Source: Cytobacillus sp. NJ13 (lineage in GTDB: Bacteria > Bacillota > Bacilli > Bacillales > Cytobacillaceae). From it: a DNA stretch of 64,000 nt. Below, in pieces: positions 1-8,435 of this stretch (position 1 is its first letter; each line of letters begins with the position of its first letter). Below the pieces are notes generated by a model. That model saw only the letters and a program-made list of their open reading frames with translations. It did no database searches and was not told where the DNA came from. Location of the stretch: the NCBI GenBank assembly GCA_030348385.1, contig JAUCFP010000006.1, positions 930,001 through 994,000 on the forward strand, given 5' to 3'. Position numbers and translations under genes: made by a program.

Positions 1-372
1 CGAACCTGCTATGACTTCGGACAGAAAAAGGAGAAACTCCCGAGCCAGAGTCCGAACCTGCTACGACTTCGGACAGAAAAAGGAGAACTCCCCGTGGCAG
101 AGTCCGAACCTGCTACGACTTCGGACAGATAAAGGAAAACTCCCGTGGCAGAGTCCGAAGCTGCTATGACTTCAGGCAGAAAAAGGAGAATCCCCGTACC
201 AGAGTCCGAACCTGCTACGACTTCGGACAGAAAAAGGGAAAACTCCCGTGGGAGAGTCCGAACCTGCTATGACTTCGGACAGATAAGGGAAAATCCCCAT
301 ACCAGAGTCCGAACCTGCTATGACATCGGACAGAAAAAGGAGAAATCCCCGAGCCAGAGTCCGAACCAGTCC
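1..372. repeat. Tandem array of 51-52 bp units with internal dyad
   Basis: About eight head-to-tail units; the element TCCGAACCTGCTA recurs at about 51, 103, 154, 205, 257, 308 and 360, giving a period of 51-52 bp. The array runs off the left edge of the window. Each unit carries GTCCGAA, an 11-base loop, then TTCGGAC, so every copy can form a 7-bp stem. The roughly 26-base linker (purine-rich AGAAAAAGGAGAA followed by CTCCCG) is also conserved and changes only by point differences. Because the linkers are alike, this is a minisatellite rather than a CRISPR array. The last unit (about 360-380) is degenerate and abuts the uppP terminator. Function unknown. Confidence 0.9.
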
Positions 373-387
373 CGGCTTCGCACAATA

Positions 388-424
388 ACCCAAAACAAAA
401 CCCGGGCAGCAAAAGGCCCGGGTT
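388..424 (-). terminator. uppP rho-independent terminator
   Basis: Reading the minus strand, a perfect 9-bp stem AACCCGGGC/GCCCGGGTT (399-407 with 416-424) is followed by a T-rich tract, just after the uppP stop codon. Confidence 0.85.
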
Positions 425-430
425 CATCTT

Positions 431-1261
431 TTATAGGAATATGAAGTATATAACCCCTGCAAGTACAATTCTGTAAATGGCAAAAGGAATAAGTTTAACT
501 TTATTGATCATCTTCAAAAAGAAGCGGATTGAAATCAATGCAAAAACAAATGCACTGATGAAGCCTGCAATAAAGAATGGAAGCGCATCGACTGAAAAGT
601 ACTCGAGATTTTTTATTAATGATAGAAAACTCGCGCCAGCCATGATGGGCACAGCCATGATAAAAGTAAAATCAGCTGCAGCACGGTGCGACAGGCCAAG
701 CAGCACGCCGCCTGAAATGGTTGAACCTGAACGTGAGAAACCTGGCCAAAGTGAGAAGCACTGAATCAATCCAATAGATAAAGCCTGTTTGTAGGTGATT
801 TGATCAACAGAAACTGTTTTCGGGCTTTTGCCTCCAAAAATATCGGCAAAAATCATCAGAAATGCACCAATTACCAAACCAATCAGTACCGTCTCAGTTG
901 AAAACAGGTGTTCATCAATATAATCCTCAAACAACACTCCAAGAACCCCGGCAGGAATTAACCCGACAATCACTTGAGACAATTTCAGACGGCTTTGTTT
1001 TTCTTCAGTGTTTTTGCTCCTTCCCCCAAGACCGAGCATTTCAATGAACCGTTCTTTAAAAATAATCACAACCGCTAAAATGGAACCGAGCTGAATGACG
1101 ACTTTAAATGTATTAGCTTCATATTTTGACAAAAACTCTTTTGTATTGAGCCACATGTCATCCACAATAATCATATGTCCTGTAGAGGACACAGGAGCAA
1201 ACTCCGTCATTCCTTCAACAAATCCCAAAATAATTGCTTTTAGTATCATAATAAAATCCAT
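431..1261 (-). CDS. uppP: Undecaprenyl-diphosphate phosphatase UppP (BacA)
   Basis: Integral membrane enzyme that dephosphorylates undecaprenyl pyrophosphate, recycling the lipid carrier for peptidoglycan and teichoic acid synthesis and giving bacitracin tolerance. The 276-residue product has the family length. It shows the N-terminal E16xxxE20 motif followed by SSTGH (25-29) and the second active-site motif PGFSRSGST at about residue 175. Several hydrophobic segments span the protein. The start at 1261 has AAGGAG about 13 bases upstream; a second ATG four codons later is possible. The gene is monocistronic, with its own terminator, and divergent from nirK. Confidence 0.95.
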   Translation of the reverse strand: MDFIMILKAIILGFVEGMTEFAPVSSTGHMIIVDDMWLNTKEFLSKYEANTFKVVIQLGSILAVVIIFKERFIEMLGLGGRSKNTEEKQSRLKLSQVIVGLIPAGVLGVLFEDYIDEHLFSTETVLIGLVIGAFLMIFADIFGGKSPKTVSVDQITYKQALSIGLIQCFSLWPGFSRSGSTISGGVLLGLSHRAAADFTFIMAVPIMAGASFLSLIKNLEYFSVDALPFFIAGFISAFVFALISIRFFLKMINKVKLIPFAIYRIVLAGVIYFIFL

Positions 1262-1503
1262 CTTCTAATTAATTCTCCTTTTATTCCATCTGATGCAACT
1301 AAACTCCATTTAATGATTATAAACCATTTAAGACAGATAGGAACAATTTTTTACAAAGTAATAAAGATGTAAAGTGCCTATTAATTAGCTGAAACGTGCT
1401 TTATGCGTCTGCATGATTGACATACCAGGCGATTATGGCATTATAAAAGCCGTTCAAGGTAATAAATCTTCTATTCTTTTATCAACAAAAAGTTCGATCA
1501 CTA

Positions 1504-1578
1504 ATTCACAAACTCTTCACAGAATTTCAAAGTCTTGTGAGAAAAATCACCAAATTCAGTCCAAATTTACCATATGAT
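1504..1578 (+). promoter_or_regulatory. nirK promoter with ResD-like and Fnr-like boxes
   Basis: TGTGA-N6-TCACC at 1536-1551 nearly matches the Bacillus Fnr consensus TGTGA-N6-TCACA. A -10-like TATGAT lies at 1573-1578, which would put +1 near 1585 and centre the box at about -41.5, the usual position for Fnr activation. ATTCACAAA at 1504-1512 is the exact complement of the ResD consensus TTTGTGAAT. Together they suggest oxygen- and NO-linked control. The boxes are seen directly; the regulation is inferred. I see nothing else definite in the 1262-1503 stretch. Confidence 0.65.
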
Positions 1579-1618
1579 AAAAGCAGATAAACCAATCGAT
1601 TATAAGGAGGAAATCAAG

Positions 1619-2680
1619 ATGAAAAAAGGAGTAAAATATCTGCTTGCTTCGGCTATAGGCATTGGTTTAATAACGGGATGCAGCCAGGGGGCAGCACCGG
1701 AAAATTCCCTTCAGCCTGAGGAAAAGGTTCTGGCGGCAGAAACAGCTCAGCCCGAGGCAATCGCTCCGCATAAAGACTTAAATCAGGAACCCATTCCATT
1801 GAAAATTGAAAGAGTCGGGGAGAATGAAGTAAATGTGGAAATGACTTCCCAAATCACGGATATTGAAATCGACAAAGGAAAATTCTATAAAGCATGGACG
1901 TTTAATGGTGAAGCACCAGGCCCTGTAGTTGTCGTCAATGAAGGGGACACAATCAATTTCACCTTAAAAAACATGGATCCGGCAATACCTCACAGCATGG
2001 ACTTTCACGCTGTACACGCAGCTCCTTCAAAAGACTTCTCCAACGTTCAGCCAGATGAAACAGGAACATTCAGTTATCCTGCAAATAAACCAGGCGTGTT
2101 TATGTATCATTGCGGAACTTCACCGGTTTTATCACATATAGCAAATGGCATGCACGGAACTATAATTGTAAAGCCTAAAGACGGCTATCCGACTGATAAA
2201 GAGATTGATAGAGAATATACAATTATTCAAAACGAATGGTATAAGTACAACGATCTGGAGGATTTTACAAACGGAGTTCCCAGTCATGTGGTTTTCTCCA
2301 CAAAAGCTTTAAAAGAAGGAGATCCTAATACAAATGGGGATACGTTCACACTTAAGGATAAACCGCTTCTTGCTAAAGTAGGGGATAAAGTGAGGATATA
2401 TGTAAATAATGTAGGGCCAAATGAAGTAAGCTCTTTCCATGTGGTTGGCACTGTGTTTGATGACGTATACATTGATGGCAACCCTTATAACCGCTATAAA
2501 GGTCTCCAAACGGTCATGCTCCCGGCAAGCGGAGGTGCAGTAGTGGAATTTACAGTTACCAAGGCAGGCAGCTATCCAATTGTTACTCATCAATTTAACC
2601 ATGCACAAAAAGGAGCCGTCGCCATCCTGAAGGTAACTGAGACCGGAGAAGACGACGGCAAGGCTACAATGAGCCATTAA
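1619..2680 (+). CDS. nirK: Copper-containing nitrite reductase NirK (lipoprotein)
   Basis: Reduces nitrite to nitric oxide outside the membrane, the defining step of denitrification. I place the start at 1619 rather than an upstream in-frame ATG at 1574 because AAGGAGG lies at 1604-1610; the 353-residue product then begins with a lipoprotein signal ending LITG-C21. The two cupredoxin domains keep all copper ligands of the first domain: H125, C165, H173 and M178 for type 1 copper, and H130 and H164 for type 2, with catalytic D128. The third type 2 ligand is probably the first His of THQFNHA near the C-terminus. The C165-H173 spacing of eight is one shorter than in the proteobacterial enzymes, as in Geobacillus-type NirK. 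It is followed after 127 bp by nosD. Confidence 0.95.
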   Translation: MKKGVKYLLASAIGIGLITGCSQGAAPENSLQPEEKVLAAETAQPEAIAPHKDLNQEPIPLKIERVGENEVNVEMTSQITDIEIDKGKFYKAWTFNGEAPGPVVVVNEGDTINFTLKNMDPAIPHSMDFHAVHAAPSKDFSNVQPDETGTFSYPANKPGVFMYHCGTSPVLSHIANGMHGTIIVKPKDGYPTDKEIDREYTIIQNEWYKYNDLEDFTNGVPSHVVFSTKALKEGDPNTNGDTFTLKDKPLLAKVGDKVRIYVNNVGPNEVSSFHVVGTVFDDVYIDGNPYNRYKGLQTVMLPASGGAVVEFTVTKAGSYPIVTHQFNHAQKGAVAILKVTETGEDDGKATMSH

Positions 2681-2807
2681 ATATAAATAAAAACTCAACT
2701 TAAAATAAATTATACAAGATACAAATTAAAAATGGAATCCTTTTTCTGGCGGTCTATTTAGAATTGATAGGCTGCCAGAATGCAAATTTCCGGGCAGGTG
2801 ACGCTGA

Positions 2808-4160
2808 GTGTATAAAAAAATCGGATGGTTACTATTATTTTTCAGTTTGATCCTGGCCGGAAAAGCTTCGGCCCAGGAACTGACTGCAGCCTCATCAAAA
2901 GAGCTGAAAGAGGCCTTGTCAGACCCCAAGGTATCAATCATAAAATTACAATCCGGAATTTATGAAGGGAATTTCCTTATAGAGAGAAAGGTTCACATTA
3001 TTGGAGATAAAGGAACAAGAATAACGGGAACAGAAAAAGGCCATGTGCTTACGATTGCAGCAGATGATGTCATTGTGGAAAATCTGGAAGTGGAGGGAAG
3101 CGGATCACAGAATGCTGGAATATATGTGAAAGGAGACCGCACCTATCTTCATCATATAGCCCTGAGAAATGTATTTCACGGCATCTATGCAAGGAAATCC
3201 TATGGGCACAGGTTTGAAAATAACCTCATTACCAGTTTCCATGGCATGAATCGGCACAAAGGCTTTGGCATTTATTTAGTTGAAGCTCCTAATACTGCAG
3301 TAAAGGATAATTACTTCTATCACACACAGGATGGAGTTTATGTGTCCTATTCAGATTTTTGCGAAGTCACAGGGAACTTCATGTTTAAAGCACGGTATGG
3401 CGTGCATACGATGGATTCGCGCAATGTATTAATAGCAGACAATCAGGTAACCGAAAGCATTAACGGCCTTATGATCATGCAAAGCTATGAAGTTTTTATA
3501 CTTGAAAACTACTTCTTTAGTAATACAGAGATTGACGGAGCAGGAATTTTTATTTATGACACATTCGATTCCAAAATATCTTCCAACATTGTAAAAGGCA
3601 ATTTCAGGGGGATTATTCTTGAAAATGCACAAAGGAACAGACTTGAATTTAACAATGTTCTGCAAAATGATACCGGCCTGGAAATTGGAAAGAATTCAAA
3701 TGATAACACCATTTATTTAAATAATTTTTCAGGGAATACAAGGCAAGTCATCTCGGAAAAAGATAACAGGAATCTATTCAGTAAAGACAATTATGGAAAC
3801 TATTTTGATGATCATCATTTATTAAATTTGGATAATGACCATAAAGTGGACTTTGCCTATAAAAGCGGAGATGTTTTTTATCAGATGGCAGATGAAGAGC
3901 CGTTATTGCAGGTCTTTTATCAAAGTCCAGCCGTAGAGCTGTGGAATATGATTGAACAATACACTCCGATTCCATCAGACGCATTTATCATAGATGAATC
4001 ACCACTTGCTGAACCTGCGCCTGTGAAACAGAAAAAATATATTTCAGAAAAAAATCATATCTATCATAGCCATGAATTTCCTTTAATCCTATTCTTTTTC
4101 CTGATCACTTTGGCAAGTTTGCTTATATTGAATTTTGGGAGGAAGCACAATGAAATATAG
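2808..4160 (+). CDS. nosD: NosD-like periplasmic copper maturation protein
   Basis: A 450-residue protein beginning at GTG (AGGTGA six bases upstream), with an N-terminal signal peptide ending near ASAQ. The body is a series of right-handed beta-helix repeats (many short GI-, N- and V-rich turns, residues about 50-310). A C-terminal hydrophobic anchor is followed by a short basic tail. In N2O reductase systems NosD works with the NosF/NosY ABC transporter to assemble the copper-sulfide centre of NosZ. Here it follows nirK and overlaps nosL by 11 bp, so it is part of one operon, but no nosZ is present in the window. Confidence 0.85.
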   Translation: MYKKIGWLLLFFSLILAGKASAQELTAASSKELKEALSDPKVSIIKLQSGIYEGNFLIERKVHIIGDKGTRITGTEKGHVLTIAADDVIVENLEVEGSGSQNAGIYVKGDRTYLHHIALRNVFHGIYARKSYGHRFENNLITSFHGMNRHKGFGIYLVEAPNTAVKDNYFYHTQDGVYVSYSDFCEVTGNFMFKARYGVHTMDSRNVLIADNQVTESINGLMIMQSYEVFILENYFFSNTEIDGAGIFIYDTFDSKISSNIVKGNFRGIILENAQRNRLEFNNVLQNDTGLEIGKNSNDNTIYLNNFSGNTRQVISEKDNRNLFSKDNYGNYFDDHHLLNLDNDHKVDFAYKSGDVFYQMADEEPLLQVFYQSPAVELWNMIEQYTPIPSDAFIIDESPLAEPAPVKQKKYISEKNHIYHSHEFPLILFFFLITLASLLILNFGRKHNEI

Positions 4161-4623
4161 AACGATTCTCCTAATAGCAATTCTGATGATATTGTTAAGT
4201 GCCTGCGCGTCATCAGCTTCGGAACCGGCAGAAATTATACAGAATAAGGATAGCTGTGATAACTGCAATATGGGTATTGCAGAGCTGGAATCAGCAGCAC
4301 AGCTCATTTTGAAAAGCGGTGAGCCTGTTTTGTTCGATGATATCGGCTGCATGACTCAATATATACAGACTGGGAATCCTGAATTTGATGCTGCCTTTGT
4401 ACATGATTACCTCAGCAGCGAATGGATATCGCTTGAAGCAAGCACTTTTATACAGAACGGCAATATAGAAAGTCCCATGAGCTATGGGATTGCTGCTTTT
4501 GAATCATTGGAAAAAGCCGAGGAATATCAGAAAAAACACGGAGGTACAGCGTATTCGATGGAAGAGCTTCTAAAAGCAGATATTACGAACTTTAAAAGTG
4601 ATGGAATGAAACACAGCCATTAA
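4150..4623 (+). CDS. nosL: NosL-type copper-binding lipoprotein
   Basis: Outer-surface lipoprotein thought to deliver Cu(I) during maturation of the copper reductase. The start is ATG 4150 with GGGAGG at 4138-4143; the TTG at 4135 is unlikely. The signal peptide ends LLSA-C. The mature part has the NosL signature CDNCNMGI near residue 35, whose Cys and Met are candidate copper ligands, and the family's FDDIGCM and PMSYG segments further on. The product is 157 residues. It overlaps the nosD 3' end and lies 35 bp before nosY. Confidence 0.88.
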   Translation: MKYRTILLIAILMILLSACASSASEPAEIIQNKDSCDNCNMGIAELESAAQLILKSGEPVLFDDIGCMTQYIQTGNPEFDAAFVHDYLSSEWISLEASTFIQNGNIESPMSYGIAAFESLEKAEEYQKKHGGTAYSMEELLKADITNFKSDGMKHSH

Positions 4624-4658
4624 AGCTTAAATATCCCTCAGCATGAGGAGGAATCCAT

Positions 4659-5612
4659 ATGAATCCCGAACTATTGTATTCTATGACTAAATATGAGCTT
4701 CGGCTGCTGTTAAGAAGCAGGTGGCTTTTAAATTTTATGATACTTTTTTTCTTTCTGGCAGGACTTCTTTACTTGTATGGTCTTCAATCTGTAAAATCAG
4801 ATCCCGCTGAAGTTTCATATGGACTGGAAGGTGTGAATGACAATATTGAAACCATGGGTGTTAATCCTGAATATTACGGCCTCAAAGAAACAAAGCCGGA
4901 AGAGGGGCATACATCTGGATTTAGCCAGTCTGCATACAATCGTTCGATTGCTATGCTGATGAACCTTTCTCTATGGATGCTGCCGATCATTTGTATGATC
5001 CTTGGCGGCAGTTCCATTATTGCCGATAAAGAAAATGGAAGGTTATCCTTATACAAAACCTATCATGCTTCTGCAGGATTTTACCTGATCAGCAAATTCC
5101 TGTCTTTGGTTCTCTCATTATTCTTTGTAATTGGCCTATCATATGGTCTCTTCGGCTTCTTTTTCTCTTTGTCGGGCAGTTCCTTTGCAGCACATATTTA
5201 TCAAGTATTTCTGCTGGTTAATATGCTTTTAATCCTTGTATTCTCAGCAGCCTCTTTACTGATTGGAGCTATTTCTAAATCAAGGATGCAAGGACTGTCA
5301 GCAGCTATTATTTTCTGGATCATTATTGTGTTTGTATATGAATTCATCATTTTTTCAGTTACCGGATGGATTCCTTATTCATTTAAGCAAATTAGTCTGT
5401 TCTTTTTAATCCTTCTAAACCCTGTGGAGTCCGTTCGTGTATGGTCTATATCAAAACTGAATTCCGAATATGTATTTGGTCCGGAATACTTAATGATCGA
5501 GAAGTGGGGGACAAATGGATCTCTCACACTTGCCCTGACATTATCCATTATCCTCATTATTCTTATAACTATCATATCATCAGCCCGGATTTTAACGAAG
5601 AGAGGTGTGTAA
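4659..5612 (+). CDS. nosY: NosY-like ABC transporter permease
   Basis: A 317-residue membrane protein with a cytoplasmic start, a first TM at about 25-45, a long external loop (to about residue 95), then five hydrophobic segments. This is the ABC-2 layout of NosY. The conserved phrase ADKENGRLSLYK after the second TM is typical of the family. GAGGAGG stands eight bases before ATG 4659. The partner ATPase gene starts one base after the stop. Known NosFY complexes act with NosD to supply a sulfur species for NosZ; the substrate in this setting is not known. Confidence 0.85.
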   Translation: MNPELLYSMTKYELRLLLRSRWLLNFMILFFFLAGLLYLYGLQSVKSDPAEVSYGLEGVNDNIETMGVNPEYYGLKETKPEEGHTSGFSQSAYNRSIAMLMNLSLWMLPIICMILGGSSIIADKENGRLSLYKTYHASAGFYLISKFLSLVLSLFFVIGLSYGLFGFFFSLSGSSFAAHIYQVFLLVNMLLILVFSAASLLIGAISKSRMQGLSAAIIFWIIIVFVYEFIIFSVTGWIPYSFKQISLFFLILLNPVESVRVWSISKLNSEYVFGPEYLMIEKWGTNGSLTLALTLSIILIILITIISSARILTKRGV

Positions 5613-5613
5613 G

Positions 5614-6312
5614 ATGATATTGGAATTGAAAGATTTATCCAAAGCATATAAAAAAAAGACAGCATTGGCACCGTTGAATCTCCATATTAATAAGGGAGAT
5701 TGTATTGTCTTATGCGGGGGAAATGGAGCCGGAAAAAGTACGATGATTAAAATGCTTACAGGAGTTGAAAGACCGACCACAGGAAATGTGGTATTCCATT
5801 CGAAACAGCGAAAGCCATTTGCTTATATGCCTGACCAAATGATTTTCCCATCAGAACTTACACCTTACGAAATCCTTGATTATTACAGGCGATTTCTAAA
5901 TAAAAATAAGGAATCGATCAAATGGGTATTAGAAAAAACAGGTTTGTGGAACGAGCGAAACCAAAAAGCTGGAGGATTCTCAAAAGGGATGTCCCAGCGG
6001 CTTAATCTTGCTCAGTGTCTGCTTGCGGAAACGGAAATCTATATACTCGATGAACCGACAGACGGATTGGACCCCTATTGGGTAATTCAGCTAAAGAAAA
6101 TAATTAAGGAACTGAAAGAGGAGAATAAAACCATCATTGTCAGCAGTCATATTATGAGAGATGCCATGGAGATCGCAGACAAACTAATCATTTTATTTAA
6201 TGGGAAATTAAAATTTTATGGAACACTAGATCAATTATATAAAGAATACAGATGCGCATCACTGGAGGAAGTATTTCTTTCGATTCATGAAAGTGAACAT
6301 AAATCAGGGTGA
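5614..6312 (+). CDS. nosF: NosF-like ABC transporter ATPase
   Basis: Energises the NosY permease. Walker A is GGNGAGKST (residues 35-43), the ABC signature is FSKGMSQR near 125, Walker B is IYILDEPTDGLD, and the switch histidine is in SSHI. Start ATG 5614 is chosen over GTG 5605 because GAGGTG (5602-5607) is then a correctly spaced ribosome site. The 232-residue length is normal for NosF. It ends the nirK-nosDLYF group and is followed by a terminator. Confidence 0.88.
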   Translation: MILELKDLSKAYKKKTALAPLNLHINKGDCIVLCGGNGAGKSTMIKMLTGVERPTTGNVVFHSKQRKPFAYMPDQMIFPSELTPYEILDYYRRFLNKNKESIKWVLEKTGLWNERNQKAGGFSKGMSQRLNLAQCLLAETEIYILDEPTDGLDPYWVIQLKKIIKELKEENKTIIVSSHIMRDAMEIADKLIILFNGKLKFYGTLDQLYKEYRCASLEEVFLSIHESEHKSG

Positions 6313-6316
6313 ATTT

Positions 6317-6349
6317 AAAAAGCGATTCCAATTGGGAACCGCTTTTTTA
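6317..6349 (+). terminator. Terminator after nosF
   Basis: AAAGCGATTCC/GGGAACCGCTTT stem with one mismatch and one wobble pair, followed by a run of six T. Confidence 0.75.
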
Positions 6350-6659
6350 TATGTATTCTATTGATTGTCTCCCGTATCTCCCCATGCATCTGACGGGATA
6401 ATAAGCATGAAGCATCAAAGAAGTAAAAAATGCTAGTCCTTCTTCCCTCAAATAATTTGCTCAAGTTTATAATGGCAAATAGATTTATTTTATTGCAAAA
6501 GGTTCTGCCATTCGAAATGCTTATGATTTTAGATAAGCTTTCATTTACTTTATAATGAATGGATAATTATTCAAATTTGCAAGGCACAGTTTTTGCGTGT
6601 GCGAATTGGGTAAAAACAATTACAAAAGAATGGATATATAAAAATGGAGGAAACCAACT
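6350..6659 (+). other. Intergenic leader of the CNNM/CorC gene
   Basis: About 310 bp without a credible gene. A -10-like TATAAT lies at 6551-6556 with a weak -35 region near 6529, leaving a leader of roughly 100 nt. I do not see an M-box or other known riboswitch core. Confidence 0.4.
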
Positions 6660-7889
6660 TTGTTTATTGCTATTTTGTTTTTTATGTTTATGTCCTTTTT
6701 CCTATCGGGAAGTGAAACGGCATTGACTGCTGTTAACAAAATGAAATTAAAATCCAGAGCTGATAACAACGATAAAAAGTCGCAAAGAATATTAGAGGTT
6801 GTTTCAAAACCTGATGAGATGATTACTTCTATTTTAATCGGCAATAATATTGCAAATATCATGCTGCCGACACTGGTTACCATCATTGCGCTTGATTACG
6901 GATTTAACGTGGGTGTGGCAACAGGTATTTTGACTGTAGCACTTATCTTATTTGCAGAAGTTCTGCCAAAATCAGTTGCGGCAAGCTTTGCCGACAAAAT
7001 TGCCTACCTTGTGTTTCCGGTAATTCGAGTTCTCATGATTATCTTAAAGCCGGTAACTTTTTTAATATCCAAGTTCACGGGAGGCATCATTAAATTCCTT
7101 TCTAAAAATGAAGCAGATTCTGTATCTGTATCAAAAGAAGAGCTCATTACCATGGTTGATATCGCAACAAGCGAAGGGACTTTCCATGAAGAAGAAACAC
7201 AACGAATTAAAGGGATCATAGATTTTTATAATTTAGATGTCAGCGACGCACTGAAAACCCCGCGAATGGACATTGAAGGCATTCCTTATGACGCGACGAT
7301 AGAAGAGGCAAAGTATATTGTAATGGATAACCGTTTTACAAGGTATCCGGTATATAAAGACAATATGGATAATATTGTCGGAGTTTTTCATTCAAAGATA
7401 TTGCTCGCCTGGTCCAGTCAGCCTGAGAAAACCTTAAAAGATTTTACTGACCTGGAGCCTTTGTTTGTATATGAATTTCATAGCATTGATAAGGTCTTCA
7501 AAATGATGATGAAAGAAAGGAAGCACCTTGCAATTGTTCTTGATGAATATGGCGGAACAAAAGGGATTATCACACATGAAGATATTCTTGAAGCCATGCT
7601 GGGGCAGGAAATTGAGGATGAAACGGATGAAGACAGCGAGATCCTTATTGATGAATTGACTGAAAACCATATTATTGTACACGCAAAACTTTCAATCCGC
7701 AGAATTAATGAGGCTTTTAAAACAAAAATCCCTGAAGATGAGGATATTCTTGCCGGTTTCTTATTGAAAGAACTAGGCCATTTTCCTGCAGTAGGGGAAA
7801 CATTGGATTATCATCACCTGCATTTTGAAATAAAATCAATTGAAGACAACAGGCTAAAACTGGTCGAAATCAAGAAAAAGACCCCTTGA
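6660..7889 (+). CDS. CNNM/CorC-HlyC family transporter (Mg efflux type)
   Basis: 409 residues. The N-terminal CNNM (DUF21) domain begins with a hydrophobic stretch and the hallmark SGSETALTAVN (about 17-27), followed by further membrane segments to about residue 150. A CBS pair follows (TRYPVYKD, then LDEYGGTKGIIT), then a C-terminal CorC/HlyC acidic domain. Relatives include Bacillus MpfA, a Mg2+ exporter. The start is TTG 6660 with GGAGG nine bases upstream, which gives the normal N-terminus; the next in-frame ATG would cut into the first TM. It is monocistronic. Confidence 0.85.
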   Translation: MFIAILFFMFMSFFLSGSETALTAVNKMKLKSRADNNDKKSQRILEVVSKPDEMITSILIGNNIANIMLPTLVTIIALDYGFNVGVATGILTVALILFAEVLPKSVAASFADKIAYLVFPVIRVLMIILKPVTFLISKFTGGIIKFLSKNEADSVSVSKEELITMVDIATSEGTFHEEETQRIKGIIDFYNLDVSDALKTPRMDIEGIPYDATIEEAKYIVMDNRFTRYPVYKDNMDNIVGVFHSKILLAWSSQPEKTLKDFTDLEPLFVYEFHSIDKVFKMMMKERKHLAIVLDEYGGTKGIITHEDILEAMLGQEIEDETDEDSEILIDELTENHIIVHAKLSIRRINEAFKTKIPEDEDILAGFLLKELGHFPAVGETLDYHHLHFEIKSIEDNRLKLVEIKKKTP

Positions 7890-7890
7890 G

Positions 7891-7922
7891 CATTATTTCC
7901 TTATGGAAATAATGTTTTTTAT
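7891..7922 (+). terminator. Terminator after the CNNM/CorC gene
   Basis: Perfect CATTATTTCC/GGAAATAATG stem with loop TTAT, then six T. Confidence 0.88.
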
Positions 7923-8068
7923 TTCTTAAGAAAACAGAATAAAAATTGATGCTCCATGGGGACAATAGGAGCAGGAAAATAAATATATAATTTTTCTATT
8001 TTTCTGATAAAATAGGTCCTTTTCAGTGTATAATAAAATAAAAATAATCTATTCGGGGTGACCTTAGC

Positions 8069-8218
8069 ATGGAAAATAAACCATTCCATTATGACGGAAG
8101 CGTGCAAATGAACTATGATAAAGATGACAAAGCAAACTCAAGCATTCCTTTTGAACTGACAGACGAAATGAGAAAAAATATTGGAACCAATCCATACTCA
8201 ACTGAAGAACAAGAATAA
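8069..8218 (+). CDS. Small acidic hypothetical protein (49 aa)
   Basis: A 49-codon frame starting at ATG 8069 with GGGGTGA eight bases upstream, a TATAAT-like box at about 8030 and its own terminator. The product is hydrophilic and rich in Asp, Glu, Lys and Asn, with no signal or membrane segment; it contains the phrase SIPFELTDEMRKNIG. Family not recognised. The ribosome site, clean terminator and isolated position make it a credible gene. Confidence 0.7.
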   Translation: MENKPFHYDGSVQMNYDKDDKANSSIPFELTDEMRKNIGTNPYSTEEQE

Positions 8219-8223
8219 CCTGA

Positions 8224-8250
8224 GGACCCGTACTGGGTCTTTTTATTTTC
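8224..8250 (+). terminator. Terminator after the 49-aa gene
   Basis: GACCC/GGGTC stem at 8225-8239 with a five-base loop, followed by a T-rich tract. Confidence 0.75.
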
Positions 8251-8435
8251 AGTGGATTAAATTTCAAATAATTAGGGTAATAAAAATAGGCATGAGCAGA
8301 TGACTTGAATTTCTATTTTATTTTGAATATGATTATCTCGGATTAAGAATAAAAATGTTCATACTGCAGATGAATACATACTTTATTTCTGATTCAAACT
8401 AAAATGTCAACTCAAAATAGAAAGGTGATTGAATT

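Noticed and set aside
1..372. CRISPR array
   Set aside because: The segments between the conserved dyads are nearly identical from unit to unit instead of unique, and no cas genes are present.
145..444. 99-residue plus-strand frame (and two minus-strand frames) through the left repeat array
   Set aside because: They are open only because the repeat period is near a multiple of three; the products are repetitive RVRTCYDFGQ-like peptides with no ribosome site.
862..1047. 61-residue plus-strand frame within uppP
   Set aside because: Antisense to a well-supported uppP coding sequence, with no ribosome site.
2309..2698. 129-residue minus-strand frame within nirK
   Set aside because: Shadow of the nirK reading frame; no domain or start signal.
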